Assembly (NCBI GenBank): GCA_019638575.1
Contig: JAHBTN010000001.1
Span: 306,646-370,645, forward strand
DNA: 64,000 nucleotides
Direction of reading: 5' to 3'
DNA from: Ferruginibacter sp.
GTDB taxonomy: Bacteria; Bacteroidota; Bacteroidia; Chitinophagales; Chitinophagaceae
A program made the translations under genes and the position numbers. The notes under the pieces were generated by a model, which saw only the letters and a program-made list of their open reading frames with translations, made no database searches and was not told the DNA's origin. Shown here piece after piece: positions 33,769 to 42,751 of the stretch (position 1 is its first letter; each line of letters starts with the position of its first letter).

Positions 33769-34719
33769 ATGCAAAAAAGTATATTCTTACTTGCCGGATG
33801 TGTGATAACCATTGTAACCATCAGTTCGTTTTTAAATACGCAAACTGCCGGTATAAAAAACAGTGCCCAATTGGGTAAAAAATTATTTTCAGAAAAAATA
33901 CTCTCCAAAGATTCTACAGTAAGTTGTGCCAGCTGCCATAAACCACAATTTGCATTTGCCGATACGGCAGCTTTTAGTGTTGGCATCGGTGGCAGGCTTA
34001 CCAACCGCAATACACCATCTGTATTAAATATGAAAAACAGGCCATATTTTTTTTGGGATGGAAGGGCCGCTTCGCTGGAAGAGCAATCATTAATGCCCAT
34101 TAAAAACCCTGATGAAATGGGATTACCTATTGATGAAGCCATTAAAAGATTAAATGAACATACAGAGTACAAAAAACTTTTTTTAAAGATATTTAAAGAA
34201 CAACCCAATGCAGCAAACCTTGCTAAAGCTTTTGCCGCTTACGAACAAACATTAGAAACCGTAAACAGCAAATTTGATGACTGGAGCAATGGAAAGATTG
34301 AATTAACTGCATCTGAAGAAAGAGGAAGGCAATTATTTATTGGCGATAAAGCTAAATGTTTTGATTGCCACCGCATGGAAGATTTTACAGATGATGAATT
34401 TAAAAATATTGGTTTATACAATGGTAAAGAACTTAACGATGCAGGTTTATACAACATCACAAAAAAAGAAAGCGACCTGGGTAAATTTAAAACTCCCGGG
34501 TTAAGAAATATTGCCGTTACCGCACCTTACATGCACAATGGTAAATTTAAAACACTTGAACAAGTGCTTACTTATTACAACAACCCCGATGCTTTTGTAG
34601 AAGACCCTGTAAATATTGATGATGCATTGAAAAAGCCATTAGGCTTATCGCTGCAGGATAAGAAAGATATCATTGCTTTTTTAAAAACACTTACAGATAA
34701 AAAATACATTGCTAAATAA
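33769..34719 (+). CDS. Di-haem cytochrome c peroxidase
   Basis: About 316 residues, periplasmic. Two haem c motifs are present: CASCH (N-terminal) and CFDCH (middle). A likely distal Met ligand is in PYMHNGKFKTL, a family hallmark. It would reduce hydrogen peroxide with electrons from c-type cytochromes. ATG at 33769 is chosen: the longer reading from 33700 would start upstream of the -7 element. The new N-terminus, QKSIFLLAGCV, has a lipobox-like LAGC, so it may be a lipoprotein or simply have an uncleaved anchor. No electron-donor gene is adjacent. Confidence 0.9.
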   Translation: MQKSIFLLAGCVITIVTISSFLNTQTAGIKNSAQLGKKLFSEKILSKDSTVSCASCHKPQFAFADTAAFSVGIGGRLTNRNTPSVLNMKNRPYFFWDGRAASLEEQSLMPIKNPDEMGLPIDEAIKRLNEHTEYKKLFLKIFKEQPNAANLAKAFAAYEQTLETVNSKFDDWSNGKIELTASEERGRQLFIGDKAKCFDCHRMEDFTDDEFKNIGLYNGKELNDAGLYNITKKESDLGKFKTPGLRNIAVTAPYMHNGKFKTLEQVLTYYNNPDAFVEDPVNIDDALKKPLGLSLQDKKDIIAFLKTLTDKKYIAK

Positions 34720-34820
34720 CTCAATGCTTTACAACTATTTTACCTTTAACAAAAAATTAGGTACTATATTCGCTGTATAAACTTTGATTTAATTTTATTT
34801 GCCAATAAACCTGAAAAAAT

Positions 34821-35519
34821 ATGGAACCAGTTAAACCTCAAATACTATTGTGCGAAGATGATACAAACCTTGGCATGGTATTAAAAAACTATTTAGAGCT
34901 GAATGATTATAATGTAACCCTGGAGAGGGATGGCAAACTTGGCCTGGCCGCTTTTCAGCGTGAAAAATTTGACCTATGCCTGCTGGATGTAATGATGCCC
35001 AACATGGACGGTTTTACTTTAGCTGAAGAAATACGTGATGTAAACCCCGATGTGCCTTTGTTTTTTTTAAGCGCCAAAACCATGAAAGATGATATTATAC
35101 AAGGCTATAAGCTGGGCGCCGATGATTATATCACCAAACCATTTGATAGCGAAGTTTTGTTGCATAAAATAAAAGCCATCTTAAAACGCAACGAAGAACT
35201 GCACCGTGAAGAAGTGAATGCAGAGTATGACCTGGGTAAATATCATTTTAACCCAAGGTTAAGAGAGCTTACCATTGATGGAAAGACGCAAACCTTATCG
35301 CCCAAAGAAAACGAGTTGCTAAAGATGCTAAGTGAATATAAAAATGATTTGCTTAGCCGTGAAATTGCTTTGAAAAAGATTTGGGGCAGCGATACTTATT
35401 TTAACGGCCGCAGCATGGATGTGTATATAGCCAAATTGCGCAAATACTTAAAAGAAGATAGCAACCTGGAAATTGTAAACATACATGGCAATGGATTTAG
35501 GTTGGTTGTTACCGAATAA
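34821..35519 (+). CDS. OmpR-family response regulator
   Basis: 232-residue transcription factor. The receiver domain (about 8-122) has Asp13/Asp14, phospho-acceptor Asp56 (LCLLDVMMP) and Lys in YITKPFD. The winged-helix DNA-binding domain (about 135-230) includes LTIDGKTQTLSPKENELLKM and GRSMDVYIAKLRKYL. It resembles the Bacteroidota RprY type. No histidine kinase is adjacent, so its partner must be elsewhere. A perfect bidirectional hairpin follows the stop. Confidence 0.93.
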   Translation: MEPVKPQILLCEDDTNLGMVLKNYLELNDYNVTLERDGKLGLAAFQREKFDLCLLDVMMPNMDGFTLAEEIRDVNPDVPLFFLSAKTMKDDIIQGYKLGADDYITKPFDSEVLLHKIKAILKRNEELHREEVNAEYDLGKYHFNPRLRELTIDGKTQTLSPKENELLKMLSEYKNDLLSREIALKKIWGSDTYFNGRSMDVYIAKLRKYLKEDSNLEIVNIHGNGFRLVVTE

Positions 35520-35536
35520 ATTTAAACACATTATAA

Positions 35537-35574
35537 AAACAGGGATGCCGCTTAAAAAAGCGGCATCCCTGTTT
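35537..35574. terminator. Bidirectional terminator between OmpR-type gene and ruvB
   Basis: Perfect 17-bp stem (35537-35553 with 35558-35574) with an AAAA loop. The outer AAA/TTT pairs give short T-runs in both directions. It lies between the convergent regulator (stop 35519) and ruvB (stop 35595). Confidence 0.9.
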
Positions 35575-35594
35575 AATGCTTAAAATCTTTATAA

Positions 35595-36632
35595 CTATTC
35601 ATTAAATAATAAATTTTCATTACCGCCAAAAGAAGATTTTTTACCAAGGTGGTTGTAAGCTTTAGCAGTGGCTTCCCTGCCACGGGCAGTACGTTGTAAA
35701 AAGCCTTCCTGTATCAAAAAGGGTTCATACACTTCTTCGAGCGTGCCTACTTCTTCGCCAACGGCAGTGGCAATAGTGGTTATGCCTACCGGCCCGCCTT
35801 TAAATTTATCAATGATGGTGGCCAATATGCGGTTGTCCATCTCATCAAGGCCATGCTTATCTACATTTAATGCTTTTAACGAATGTTCAGTAATTCCCAA
35901 ATCAATTACGCCATTGCCAATCACCTGTGCAAAATCTCTTACCCTGCGCAGCAGGCCATTGGCAATACGAGGTGTGCCCCGGCTGCGGCCCGATATTTCT
36001 GCTGCTGCATCGCTTGTAATTTTTGTACCTAATATTTTTGATGAACGCAGTATTATGTTTTTAAGTGTTTCCGCATCATAATATTCTAATCTTGATTTTA
36101 TGCCAAACCTTGATAGCAAGGGTGCTGTTAATAAACCGCTCCTGGTGGTGGCGCCAATTAAAGTAAAAGGATGCAGGTTTAATTGCACCGTTCTTGCATT
36201 GGGGCCGCTGTCAATCATGATGTCGATACGGTAGTCTTCCATTGCAGCATATAAATATTCTTCTACCACTGTACTCAGCCGGTGTATTTCATCAATAAAC
36301 AAAACATCATTGGGTTCTAAATTAGTAAGCAAACCGGCAAGGTCGCCGGGTTTTTCTATTACCGGCCCGCTGGTTTCTTTTATGTTTACACCCAACTCAT
36401 TTGCCACAATACGGCTTAATGTGGTTTTACCAAGCCCCGGGGGGCCATGAAAAAGAATATGATCAAGCGCCTCGCCACGCAATTTTGCCGCTTTAATAAA
36501 GATGCTGATGTTTTCAATTATTTGTGGCTGGCCCGAAAAATCATTGATAACGGCAGGCCTTATACTGTTTTCAAATTCTTTTTCGGCACTGTTCAGTTCT
36601 CCGCTATTGATATGTAAATGAGGATTGGGCAT
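35595..36632 (-). CDS. ruvB: RuvB, Holliday junction branch-migration ATPase
   Basis: 345-residue AAA+ motor that drives branch migration with RuvA. Walker A is [11 protein letters not shown], Walker [11 protein letters not shown], and sensor/arginine-finger region [18 protein letters not shown]. The C-terminal winged helix contains [16 protein letters not shown] and the terminal FLQRTARGR. Full length. A -7-like TATTTTTA lies four bases before the ATG. ruvA and ruvC are not in the window. Confidence 0.96.
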   Translation of the reverse strand: MPNPHLHINSGELNSAEKEFENSIRPAVINDFSGQPQIIENISIFIKAAKLRGEALDHILFHGPPGLGKTTLSRIVANELGVNIKETSGPVIEKPGDLAGLLTNLEPNDVLFIDEIHRLSTVVEEYLYAAMEDYRIDIMIDSGPNARTVQLNLHPFTLIGATTRSGLLTAPLLSRFGIKSRLEYYDAETLKNIILRSSKILGTKITSDAAAEISGRSRGTPRIANGLLRRVRDFAQVIGNGVIDLGITEHSLKALNVDKHGLDEMDNRILATIIDKFKGGPVGITTIATAVGEEVGTLEEVYEPFLIQEGFLQRTARGREATAKAYNHLGKKSSFGGNENLLFNE

Positions 36633-36636
36633 ACTG

Positions 36637-36644
36637 TAAAAATA
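36637..36644 (-). promoter_or_regulatory. -7-like element at the ruvB start
   Basis: TATTTTTA on the minus strand (one mismatch to TAnnTTTG), four bases before the ruvB ATG. The terminator of the upstream DUF937-OmpA gene lies just before it, so ruvB needs its own promoter. Confidence 0.35.
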
Positions 36645-36660
36645 CTTGTTTATATTTTAG

Positions 36661-36694
36661 AAATAAAAAAGCCTTCCGGCATTTCGGAAGGCTT
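36661..36694 (-). terminator. Rho-independent terminator of the DUF937-OmpA gene
   Basis: Ten-base arms (36669-36678 and 36685-36694) form a perfect stem with a six-base loop. On the minus strand the stem is followed by TTTTTTATTT. It lies 20 bases past the stop of the DUF937-OmpA gene. Confidence 0.9.
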
Positions 36695-36713
36695 ACAATT
36701 TTATTAACGCATT

Positions 36714-37994
36714 TTATTTTGCTTTTACGTTTACAGCCACCCTGCGGTTTTGCGCCCTGCCTTCGGCAGTTGTATTATCGGCAATGGGCCATTGTGGGCC
36801 ATAACCTTTAGCTTCATTAATTGAATTAGCAGAAGCGCCTAGTTTTTTTAACTCTGCTACTACGGCATCTGCCCTCTTTTGAGATAAAGCAATATTTGCT
36901 GCTTCGCTGCCTGTATTATCGGTATATCCGCCAATTTTAAATTGAGCCGATGGAAACCCTTTTGTAATGGCAACCATATTTTTTAACTGCGCCATTGATG
37001 CTTCGGTGATTTCTGAACTACCGGTTTTAAAACGAACATTTGTAAATTCAAACCAATTGCCTTTAACTGTATCTAATTTTGCATTAGCATCGGTTAAAAA
37101 TTTGTATAGTTTATTTTCTGTAGAAAATTCACCAACTTCAAGTTTGCCTGCATTATTTGGTAAATCAATACTAACCATATTGCCAGTATTATAAATAAAA
37201 TCACCGGTAAGGCTATCTATTTTACCTGTAATATTTACAGTAGGTTTTTTTACTTCGCTGCTTTCATGTTTAGTTGATGATGATTCGGTTGTTGTTGTAA
37301 TCATTTCAGGATTTTTATTACAACCTTTAAAATAATAAGAGGCCATTGCCAATAATGCAAATAATATTACCGGAAGTATATAGCGCATAGCATTTCCTTT
37401 TTTATCTGCAGTACCTGTTTGTTGATGTGTGTGCTGTGCAATTGTATTTTCAATACCTCCAAAATTTCCTAAAACACTGCTAAGATTTAACCCCGATGGT
37501 AAAGCAGCATTAATAGCTGATTTTTGATTATTGAGCAAGGTTGTTAAACTTCCGGTGTTTAAATTATTATCGCTGGTATGTTTACCAAGTAAACCCATTA
37601 TTGCCGGGGCTGCCATACTCATTAATGAACTTACCGAAGCATTTTTTACTCCTGCAAAATTCGATAAAAGGCCGGTTATGCCTTCTAACTTATTACCAAA
37701 TAAACTATTTAATAAACCGGCGCCTTTATTTAAAAGGCTGCCACCATCATTACCAAAAAAACTTTCCAGGTTGCTTAAAACACCTGATTCGTTTTGTTGT
37801 TTTGCGGTTTGGGCTACAAAATCAGCCCCTTCGTGGTTAGCAACTTTATTAACAAAGCCACTTAAAACTACGGGCAAAATACTTGCAATTGCTTTTACAA
37901 CCCCACTTTCGCTTTCGTTTAAATAATTACTTGCTTTTTTAACCAACTCATCGGTGAATAAGCCTTTTGCAGTATCTATTAAATTAAATGACAT
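36714..37994 (-). CDS. DUF937-OmpA fusion protein with internal membrane anchor
   Basis: 426 residues. Residues 1-190 are DUF937-like (GVVKAIASILPVVLSGFVNK, then repeated Ala/Gly/Leu-rich LLSNFAG and MSMAAPAIMGLLGK segments). A single membrane segment at about 205-224 (YILPVILFALLAMASYYF) follows, then a Ser/Thr linker and an OmpA/MotB peptidoglycan-binding domain (about 310-426: GGYTDNTGSEAANIALSQKR and GRAQNRRVAV). With no N-terminal signal peptide, the DUF937 part should be cytoplasmic and the OmpA part periplasmic (inference). It is a single gene closed by a strong terminator. Confidence 0.88.
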   Translation of the reverse strand: MSFNLIDTAKGLFTDELVKKASNYLNESESGVVKAIASILPVVLSGFVNKVANHEGADFVAQTAKQQNESGVLSNLESFFGNDGGSLLNKGAGLLNSLFGNKLEGITGLLSNFAGVKNASVSSLMSMAAPAIMGLLGKHTSDNNLNTGSLTTLLNNQKSAINAALPSGLNLSSVLGNFGGIENTIAQHTHQQTGTADKKGNAMRYILPVILFALLAMASYYFKGCNKNPEMITTTTESSSTKHESSEVKKPTVNITGKIDSLTGDFIYNTGNMVSIDLPNNAGKLEVGEFSTENKLYKFLTDANAKLDTVKGNWFEFTNVRFKTGSSEITEASMAQLKNMVAITKGFPSAQFKIGGYTDNTGSEAANIALSQKRADAVVAELKKLGASANSINEAKGYGPQWPIADNTTAEGRAQNRRVAVNVKAK

Positions 37995-38159
37995 GGTTTC
38001 TTTAAATTATAATTTTTAATTAAATATGAAATACGGAAATGCAATATTATATAAAAAATAGGTTTAAACAAATTTATCATAAGTAGTTATTAAGCCAACC
38101 TCCCACCCCATCATTTCGCCATTAATCAAATGGATATAAAATTTCACTAAATTAGGCTT

Positions 38160-38167
38160 TAAGTTTG
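38160..38167 (+). promoter_or_regulatory. -7 promoter element of the LytS-type kinase gene
   Basis: TAAGTTTG fits TAnnTTTG and ends three bases before ATG 38171. Its TTG overlaps an in-frame TTG at 38165, which is therefore not used as a start. Confidence 0.55.
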
Positions 38168-38170
38168 CGT

Positions 38171-39397
38171 ATGCATAAATCAAATGTAAGATATTGGCTT
38201 TGCCAGTTTACCGGTTGGGGTGTATGGGGTTTGATATTGTTGTATTTTAATTTTGTAGTATTTGGCGACCGGTTTAAAGAACAGGGAGGCCAAAAACAAT
38301 ATATTATCAGCCTCATCATATTACTGGTATGTGGTATCCTTAGCACACACCTTTTAAGGGTTGTATTAAAAAAGATCAACTGGTTTAAGTTTTCTTTTAA
38401 CCGTATTGTAATCATGTTTTTTTTATCTGTTGGGTGCACCGGCACAATATTGTATTACGGCAGCGAATACATTGAATCACATTCGGGTTACTCGTACGAT
38501 AAATATTATACCAACCAAAAGCTGGAGAAAGCTATAAAGATGGAAAAGCAATTTGGGCTGGAAAATGTTGCGTATTATAAAAGTGATGCCTTAAGCAAAG
38601 ATACATCTATAAAAAAAGCTTTTACCGAAATTAAAAAATCAACCGGTTGGGCACGCAATAAAAAAGGCGATTGGGTGTATGAAAACAAATCGGACCTGGT
38701 AGGTATATATTATAACCTTTTATTGATTGCAATTTGGATGCTTATTTATATTGTTTACCATTACGTGGAAAATAACAGGAAAGACCAGATAGACAGGCTT
38801 AGGCTTGAATCAACAGTAAAAGAGCTTGAACTTAAAACTATCAAATCGCATATTAATCCTCATTTTATTTTTAACTCGTTAAACAGTATACGTGCACTGG
38901 TAGATGAAAACCCTAAGAGAGCAAGGCGGGCTATTACCGAACTGAGTAATATTTTACGAAGCAGTATGCAAGCCGAAAAGGCCGAAACAGTTACGCTTGA
39001 AAAAGAATTAGACATAGTAAAAGATTACCTGGCGCTTGAACAAATGCGGTTTGAAGAAAGATTAAAAATAGAATTTGATATTGAAGAAGCAACCCTGCAA
39101 CAACCGGTACCACCCATGATGCTGCAAACACTTGTAGAAAACGCCATAAAACACGGTATTAGCAGGCAAATAAGAGGCGGAATTGTTAGGGTGATAGCAA
39201 AATTAAAAGAAAATAATATGGAGTTACTGGTTCAAAATACCGGGCAGTTAAGTACAGAAATTAATGAAGAAGGGTTTGGAATTAAAAGTACACAAGACAG
39301 GCTAAACCTGATGTACCAGGGCAAAGCTGTTTTTGGTATTCATAATTTAAATACATCAATGGTAGAATCAAAAGTTTTGATACCTGTAGAAGTTTAA
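38171..39397 (+). CDS. LytS-type sensor histidine kinase
   Basis: About 408-residue inner-membrane kinase. Membrane segments lie near residues 12-32, 45-62, 75-95 and 178-200; the loop between the last two (about 95-178) is the likely sensor. The kinase part is the His-kinase (PF06580) type, with KSHINPHFIFNSLNSIRAL carrying the phospho-His. The ATPase domain has LVENAIKHGIS and GFGIKST. It is followed 22 bases later by a LytTR response regulator, its evident partner. ATG 38171 is preferred because a -7 element ends three bases before it. Confidence 0.92.
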   Translation: MHKSNVRYWLCQFTGWGVWGLILLYFNFVVFGDRFKEQGGQKQYIISLIILLVCGILSTHLLRVVLKKINWFKFSFNRIVIMFFLSVGCTGTILYYGSEYIESHSGYSYDKYYTNQKLEKAIKMEKQFGLENVAYYKSDALSKDTSIKKAFTEIKKSTGWARNKKGDWVYENKSDLVGIYYNLLLIAIWMLIYIVYHYVENNRKDQIDRLRLESTVKELELKTIKSHINPHFIFNSLNSIRALVDENPKRARRAITELSNILRSSMQAEKAETVTLEKELDIVKDYLALEQMRFEERLKIEFDIEEATLQQPVPPMMLQTLVENAIKHGISRQIRGGIVRVIAKLKENNMELLVQNTGQLSTEINEEGFGIKSTQDRLNLMYQGKAVFGIHNLNTSMVESKVLIPVEV

Positions 39398-39419
39398 TAT
39401 AAAATTTAAAAACTTAAAT

Positions 39420-40151
39420 ATGCAAAAGGCATTAATAATAGATGATGAAAGGCTGGCAAGAAACGAATTAAAAAAACTATTACTCGATTTTCCGGAAATA
39501 GAAGTGATAGGTGAAGCTGCCAATGCAACCGAAGGGCTCGAAAAAATTGAAAACCTTTCGCCCGACCTGATTTTTTTAGACATACAAATGCCCGGTAAAA
39601 CCGGCTTTGATATGCTTACAGAGTTAGACAGTTCGCCACATGTTATTTTTACAACCGCTTATGATGAATATGCATTAAAAGCATTTGAGGTAAATGCACT
39701 TGATTACCTGATGAAGCCGGTAGAACCTAAACGCCTGGCCGATGCCATACAAAAATTACAGGTAGCCGAGGAAAAAGAAATGGCAGCCGCTATGGCCGGT
39801 ATAAACAGGGGTATTTTAACCGATAAAGACCAGGTATTTGTAAAAGACGGGGAGCGATGCTGGTTTGTAAAACTAGGCGAAGTAAGGTTGTTTGAAAGTG
39901 TGGGCAATTATGCAAAAGTTTTTTTTGGCACATACAAACCATTAATCTTAAAATCGCTGAATGCATTGGAAGAAAGGCTGGATGAAAAAATATTTTTCAG
40001 GGCTAACCGAAAGCATATTGTAAACCTGCGTATGATTGAAAAAATTGAACCTTATTTTAACGGTGGCCTATTACTGGAACTGCAAGGCGGCGAAAAAATT
40101 GAAGTAAGCCGCAGGCAGGCAGTTAAATTTAAAGAAATGATGAGCCTGTAA
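39420..40151 (+). CDS. LytTR-family response regulator
   Basis: 243-residue transcription factor: receiver domain (about 3-120; Asp8/Asp9, phospho-acceptor Asp54 in LIFLDIQMP, Lys in YLMKPVEP) and LytTR DNA-binding domain (about 140-240; VRLFESVGNYAKVFF, FFRANRKHIVNLRMI). It is co-transcribed with the kinase 22 bases upstream and probably with the M28 peptidase 29 bases downstream. The signal and targets are unknown. Confidence 0.93.
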   Translation: MQKALIIDDERLARNELKKLLLDFPEIEVIGEAANATEGLEKIENLSPDLIFLDIQMPGKTGFDMLTELDSSPHVIFTTAYDEYALKAFEVNALDYLMKPVEPKRLADAIQKLQVAEEKEMAAAMAGINRGILTDKDQVFVKDGERCWFVKLGEVRLFESVGNYAKVFFGTYKPLILKSLNALEERLDEKIFFRANRKHIVNLRMIEKIEPYFNGGLLLELQGGEKIEVSRRQAVKFKEMMSL

Positions 40152-40180
40152 ACCTGCACCATAAAAAAACAATCAGCTAC

Positions 40181-41479
40181 ATGAAAAAAATACTATTATT
40201 AGTTTGTACAGGCTTTATAAGCCTGTTTTCTTTTGCTCAAAAAATTGATAAGATTATAAACGCAAAAGAAGTAGAACGTATTGAAAAAATACTTTCGGCC
40301 GATGATATGCAGGGCCGTAAAACTTTTACCCCCGGCATTGATAAGGCTGCCGATTTTATAGCAAGCGAATTTGAAAAAAGCAAACTGCAGTTTTTTGAAA
40401 ACAACACAAATTATTTCCAGGTAATAAGTATGGTTAAAGCCAAGCCTTTATCTGTATGGGGCATGCTGGGCAATGACACTTTAAACATGAACAATGTGGC
40501 TGCCAATACCACCGATGCAGAAATCAACATCAATTCATTTTCCGATTATGAAGTAGTAAGTGTAAAAGTCGATGACAATTTTTCCAAAACAGTTTTTCCG
40601 TTATTTGAGCAGGAAAAAAATATGATTATATTGGTAGACACTGCACACAGCAGGCGTTTTAAAAGCATGCAACGCTTTACAGGCAATGCAAAATTTAAAT
40701 CATCGGTATCGCAAATTTTTATACTCACTCCAAATCTTAACCCCACATCGTTAACATTGCATATAAAAAACGAACTATCAGAACAAACACTAAAAAATGT
40801 TGTAGGCGTTATTCCGGGTAAAAGTAAAAAAAATGAGTATGTTGTTTTTGGCGGCCATTACGATCACCTGGGTATAGGCAAGCCGGATAAGAATATGGAC
40901 AGTATTTACAATGGCGCAAATGACGATGCAGCAGGCACTACAGCTGTAATAATGCTGGCAAAATATTTCAGTAAACTAAACAACAATGAACGCACTTTAA
41001 TTTTTGTAGCTTTTACAGCTGAAGAAATAGGAGGCTTTGGAAGCCGTTATTTTAGCCAGCAGCTAAACCCCGATAGTGTAATAGCTATGTTTAATATTGA
41101 GATGATTGGAACCGAAAGTAAATGGGGTACCAACAGTGCTTATATTACGGGCTATGAAAAAAGTGATATGGGAAAAATTTTACAGGCCAACCTCAGTGGT
41201 TCAAAATTTCACTTTGAACCTGACCCCTATCCAAAACAAAATTTGTTTTACCGTAGCGATAATGCTACCCTTGCTGAGTTAGGTGTTCCGGCACATACCA
41301 TCTCTACATCTAAAATGGAAGAAGCACCAAATAACGAACCTAATTACCATAAGCAAAGCGATGAGATAGGAACATTAGATATGAACAATATGGCCGAGAT
41401 TATAAAAGCTATTGCCATTAGCAGTAAATCTATCATAAGCGGAAAAGATACACCCAGCAGGATAGAAAAAAGAAAATAG
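40181..41479 (+). CDS. M28-family zinc aminopeptidase, secreted
   Basis: 432 residues with a signal peptide (KKILLLVCTGFISLFSFAQ). The M28 catalytic domain holds GGHYDHLGIG (zinc ligand His226), YNGANDDAAGTT (bridging Asp), FTAEEIGGFGSRYF (catalytic Glu pair) and a late SDNATLAELGVPAHT. It cleaves N-terminal residues from peptides in the periplasm or outside. There is no T9SS sorting tail. It starts 29 bases after the LytTR gene, so it may be part of the same transcript. A hairpin lies at the convergent end with the glycosyltransferase gene. Confidence 0.92.
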   Translation: MKKILLLVCTGFISLFSFAQKIDKIINAKEVERIEKILSADDMQGRKTFTPGIDKAADFIASEFEKSKLQFFENNTNYFQVISMVKAKPLSVWGMLGNDTLNMNNVAANTTDAEININSFSDYEVVSVKVDDNFSKTVFPLFEQEKNMIILVDTAHSRRFKSMQRFTGNAKFKSSVSQIFILTPNLNPTSLTLHIKNELSEQTLKNVVGVIPGKSKKNEYVVFGGHYDHLGIGKPDKNMDSIYNGANDDAAGTTAVIMLAKYFSKLNNNERTLIFVAFTAEEIGGFGSRYFSQQLNPDSVIAMFNIEMIGTESKWGTNSAYITGYEKSDMGKILQANLSGSKFHFEPDPYPKQNLFYRSDNATLAELGVPAHTISTSKMEEAPNNEPNYHKQSDEIGTLDMNNMAEIIKAIAISSKSIISGKDTPSRIEKRK

Positions 41480-41515
41480 CATTTATTAGTATCAATTTAC
41501 AACCCTGTAAATGCT
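41478..41515. terminator. Possible bidirectional hairpin between M28 and glycosyltransferase genes
   Basis: ATTTACA (41495-41501) pairs with TGTAAAT (41506-41512); alternatively AGCATTTA (41478-41485) pairs with TAAATGCT (41508-41515). It spans both stop codons of the convergent genes. No long T-run is present. Confidence 0.35.
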
Positions 41516-42669
41516 ACATGAAAATACTGTTTTATTTCATTCACATCAAACTGTTCGGCTCTTTTTGCTGCTTTTAACTGGTACGAATTTCTGAGACTTT
41601 CATCTTCATAAATTTTTTTCATGGCAGCCGCAAGCGCCGTTACATCATTCACTGGTGTAAGCAGGCCATACTCGCCTATTTCATAATTATTAATAGCACG
41701 GTGGTGCAAGTCGCTTGCAGGCGCAAGTAACTCCCTTGGGCCCGAACTGCAATCTGTAGAAATTACAGGTTTGCTGCAAGCCAGGGCCTCTATCAATACA
41801 TTGGGAAAACCCTCTACATCGCTGCTTAATACAAAACAATCGCTGCGGTAAACATATTTGAATGGGTTCTTATCAAATCCGCAAAAAATAACTTTTTCCA
41901 TCAGGCCCAAATCGTGCACTTTTTGTTTCAGTTCATTTTCCATCACACCACCGCCAACAATTAGCAGTTTGCAGGGAAGGTTTTTGATGATGAAAAAAGC
42001 CTGTATAAGCAACAGGTGATTTTTTTCTTTTCGAAAACCACCCACATTTACAAAATGAAAAATGTTTTTTTCAAAAACAAATCCTGTAGGTTCGTTAATA
42101 TGCGTTTTAATAAAATTCAAATCAATAGGATTATAAATTACCCTTACAGGTGTTTTAATCTTAAAATTTTCTACCAGGTCGGTTTGCATGGCATAAGAAT
42201 TGGCCAACACTAAATCGGCACGTTTATATGAATACATGACCATGAATTTTGAAAACATACGGTAGATGGATGAATGGCTTTGCTGCATGGTGGTTTGGTG
42301 CGTACGTTCGCACATAATAACATGGCCTTTATAACCCCAAAAACTTTTCATTAATGCATTGATATAACAGGGGCGGTATAAAAATGCTACCGATATGTTG
42401 ATGTTATTTTTTTTACAATACTTGTACACCCTCCATGAAATGATGGGAAGTTTTAAAAACCGGATTGTTTTATCCTGCACCAATGGCTGTTGCAGGTTTA
42501 ATATTTTTATTTCAGGTGGAACTTTGTATTCAATTATATTGCTGTACAGTGCCAGGTGAATTTCAAAATCATCTTTTAAATGTTCCAGCAAAAGCGACAC
42601 CACCCTTTCGGCGCCGCCGGATTGTAATGTATTGATGAAGATGAGCAGTTTGGGCTTTATGCCATTCAT
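41497..42669 (-). CDS. Glycosyltransferase, GT4 type
   Basis: 390-residue GT-B glycosyltransferase. The N-terminal acceptor domain begins with LIFINTLQSGGAERVVSLL, and the C-terminal donor domain has FVNVGGFRKEKNHLLLIQAF and the GT4 E-x7-E block VEGFPNVLIEALACSKPV. It likely adds a sugar to a surface polysaccharide or LPS. It is the third gene of a minus-strand set with another GT4 and an FkbM methyltransferase, 82 bases after the second. Donor and acceptor cannot be read. Confidence 0.9.
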   Translation of the reverse strand: MNGIKPKLLIFINTLQSGGAERVVSLLLEHLKDDFEIHLALYSNIIEYKVPPEIKILNLQQPLVQDKTIRFLKLPIISWRVYKYCKKNNINISVAFLYRPCYINALMKSFWGYKGHVIMCERTHQTTMQQSHSSIYRMFSKFMVMYSYKRADLVLANSYAMQTDLVENFKIKTPVRVIYNPIDLNFIKTHINEPTGFVFEKNIFHFVNVGGFRKEKNHLLLIQAFFIIKNLPCKLLIVGGGVMENELKQKVHDLGLMEKVIFCGFDKNPFKYVYRSDCFVLSSDVEGFPNVLIEALACSKPVISTDCSSGPRELLAPASDLHHRAINNYEIGEYGLLTPVNDVTALAAAMKKIYEDESLRNSYQLKAAKRAEQFDVNEIKQYFHVAFTGL

Positions 42670-42751
42670 TCGGTTCTTATTTTTACTTCACTTGTGCAAA
42701 TATCAATTAAATATATTTGTTGTGCCAAAAGAGTTTATAATCTTTAAATGA

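Noticed and set aside
38165-38170. TTG as the start of the LytS-type kinase
   Set aside because: This TTG is the end of a perfect -7 promoter element; ATG at 38171 is two codons downstream.
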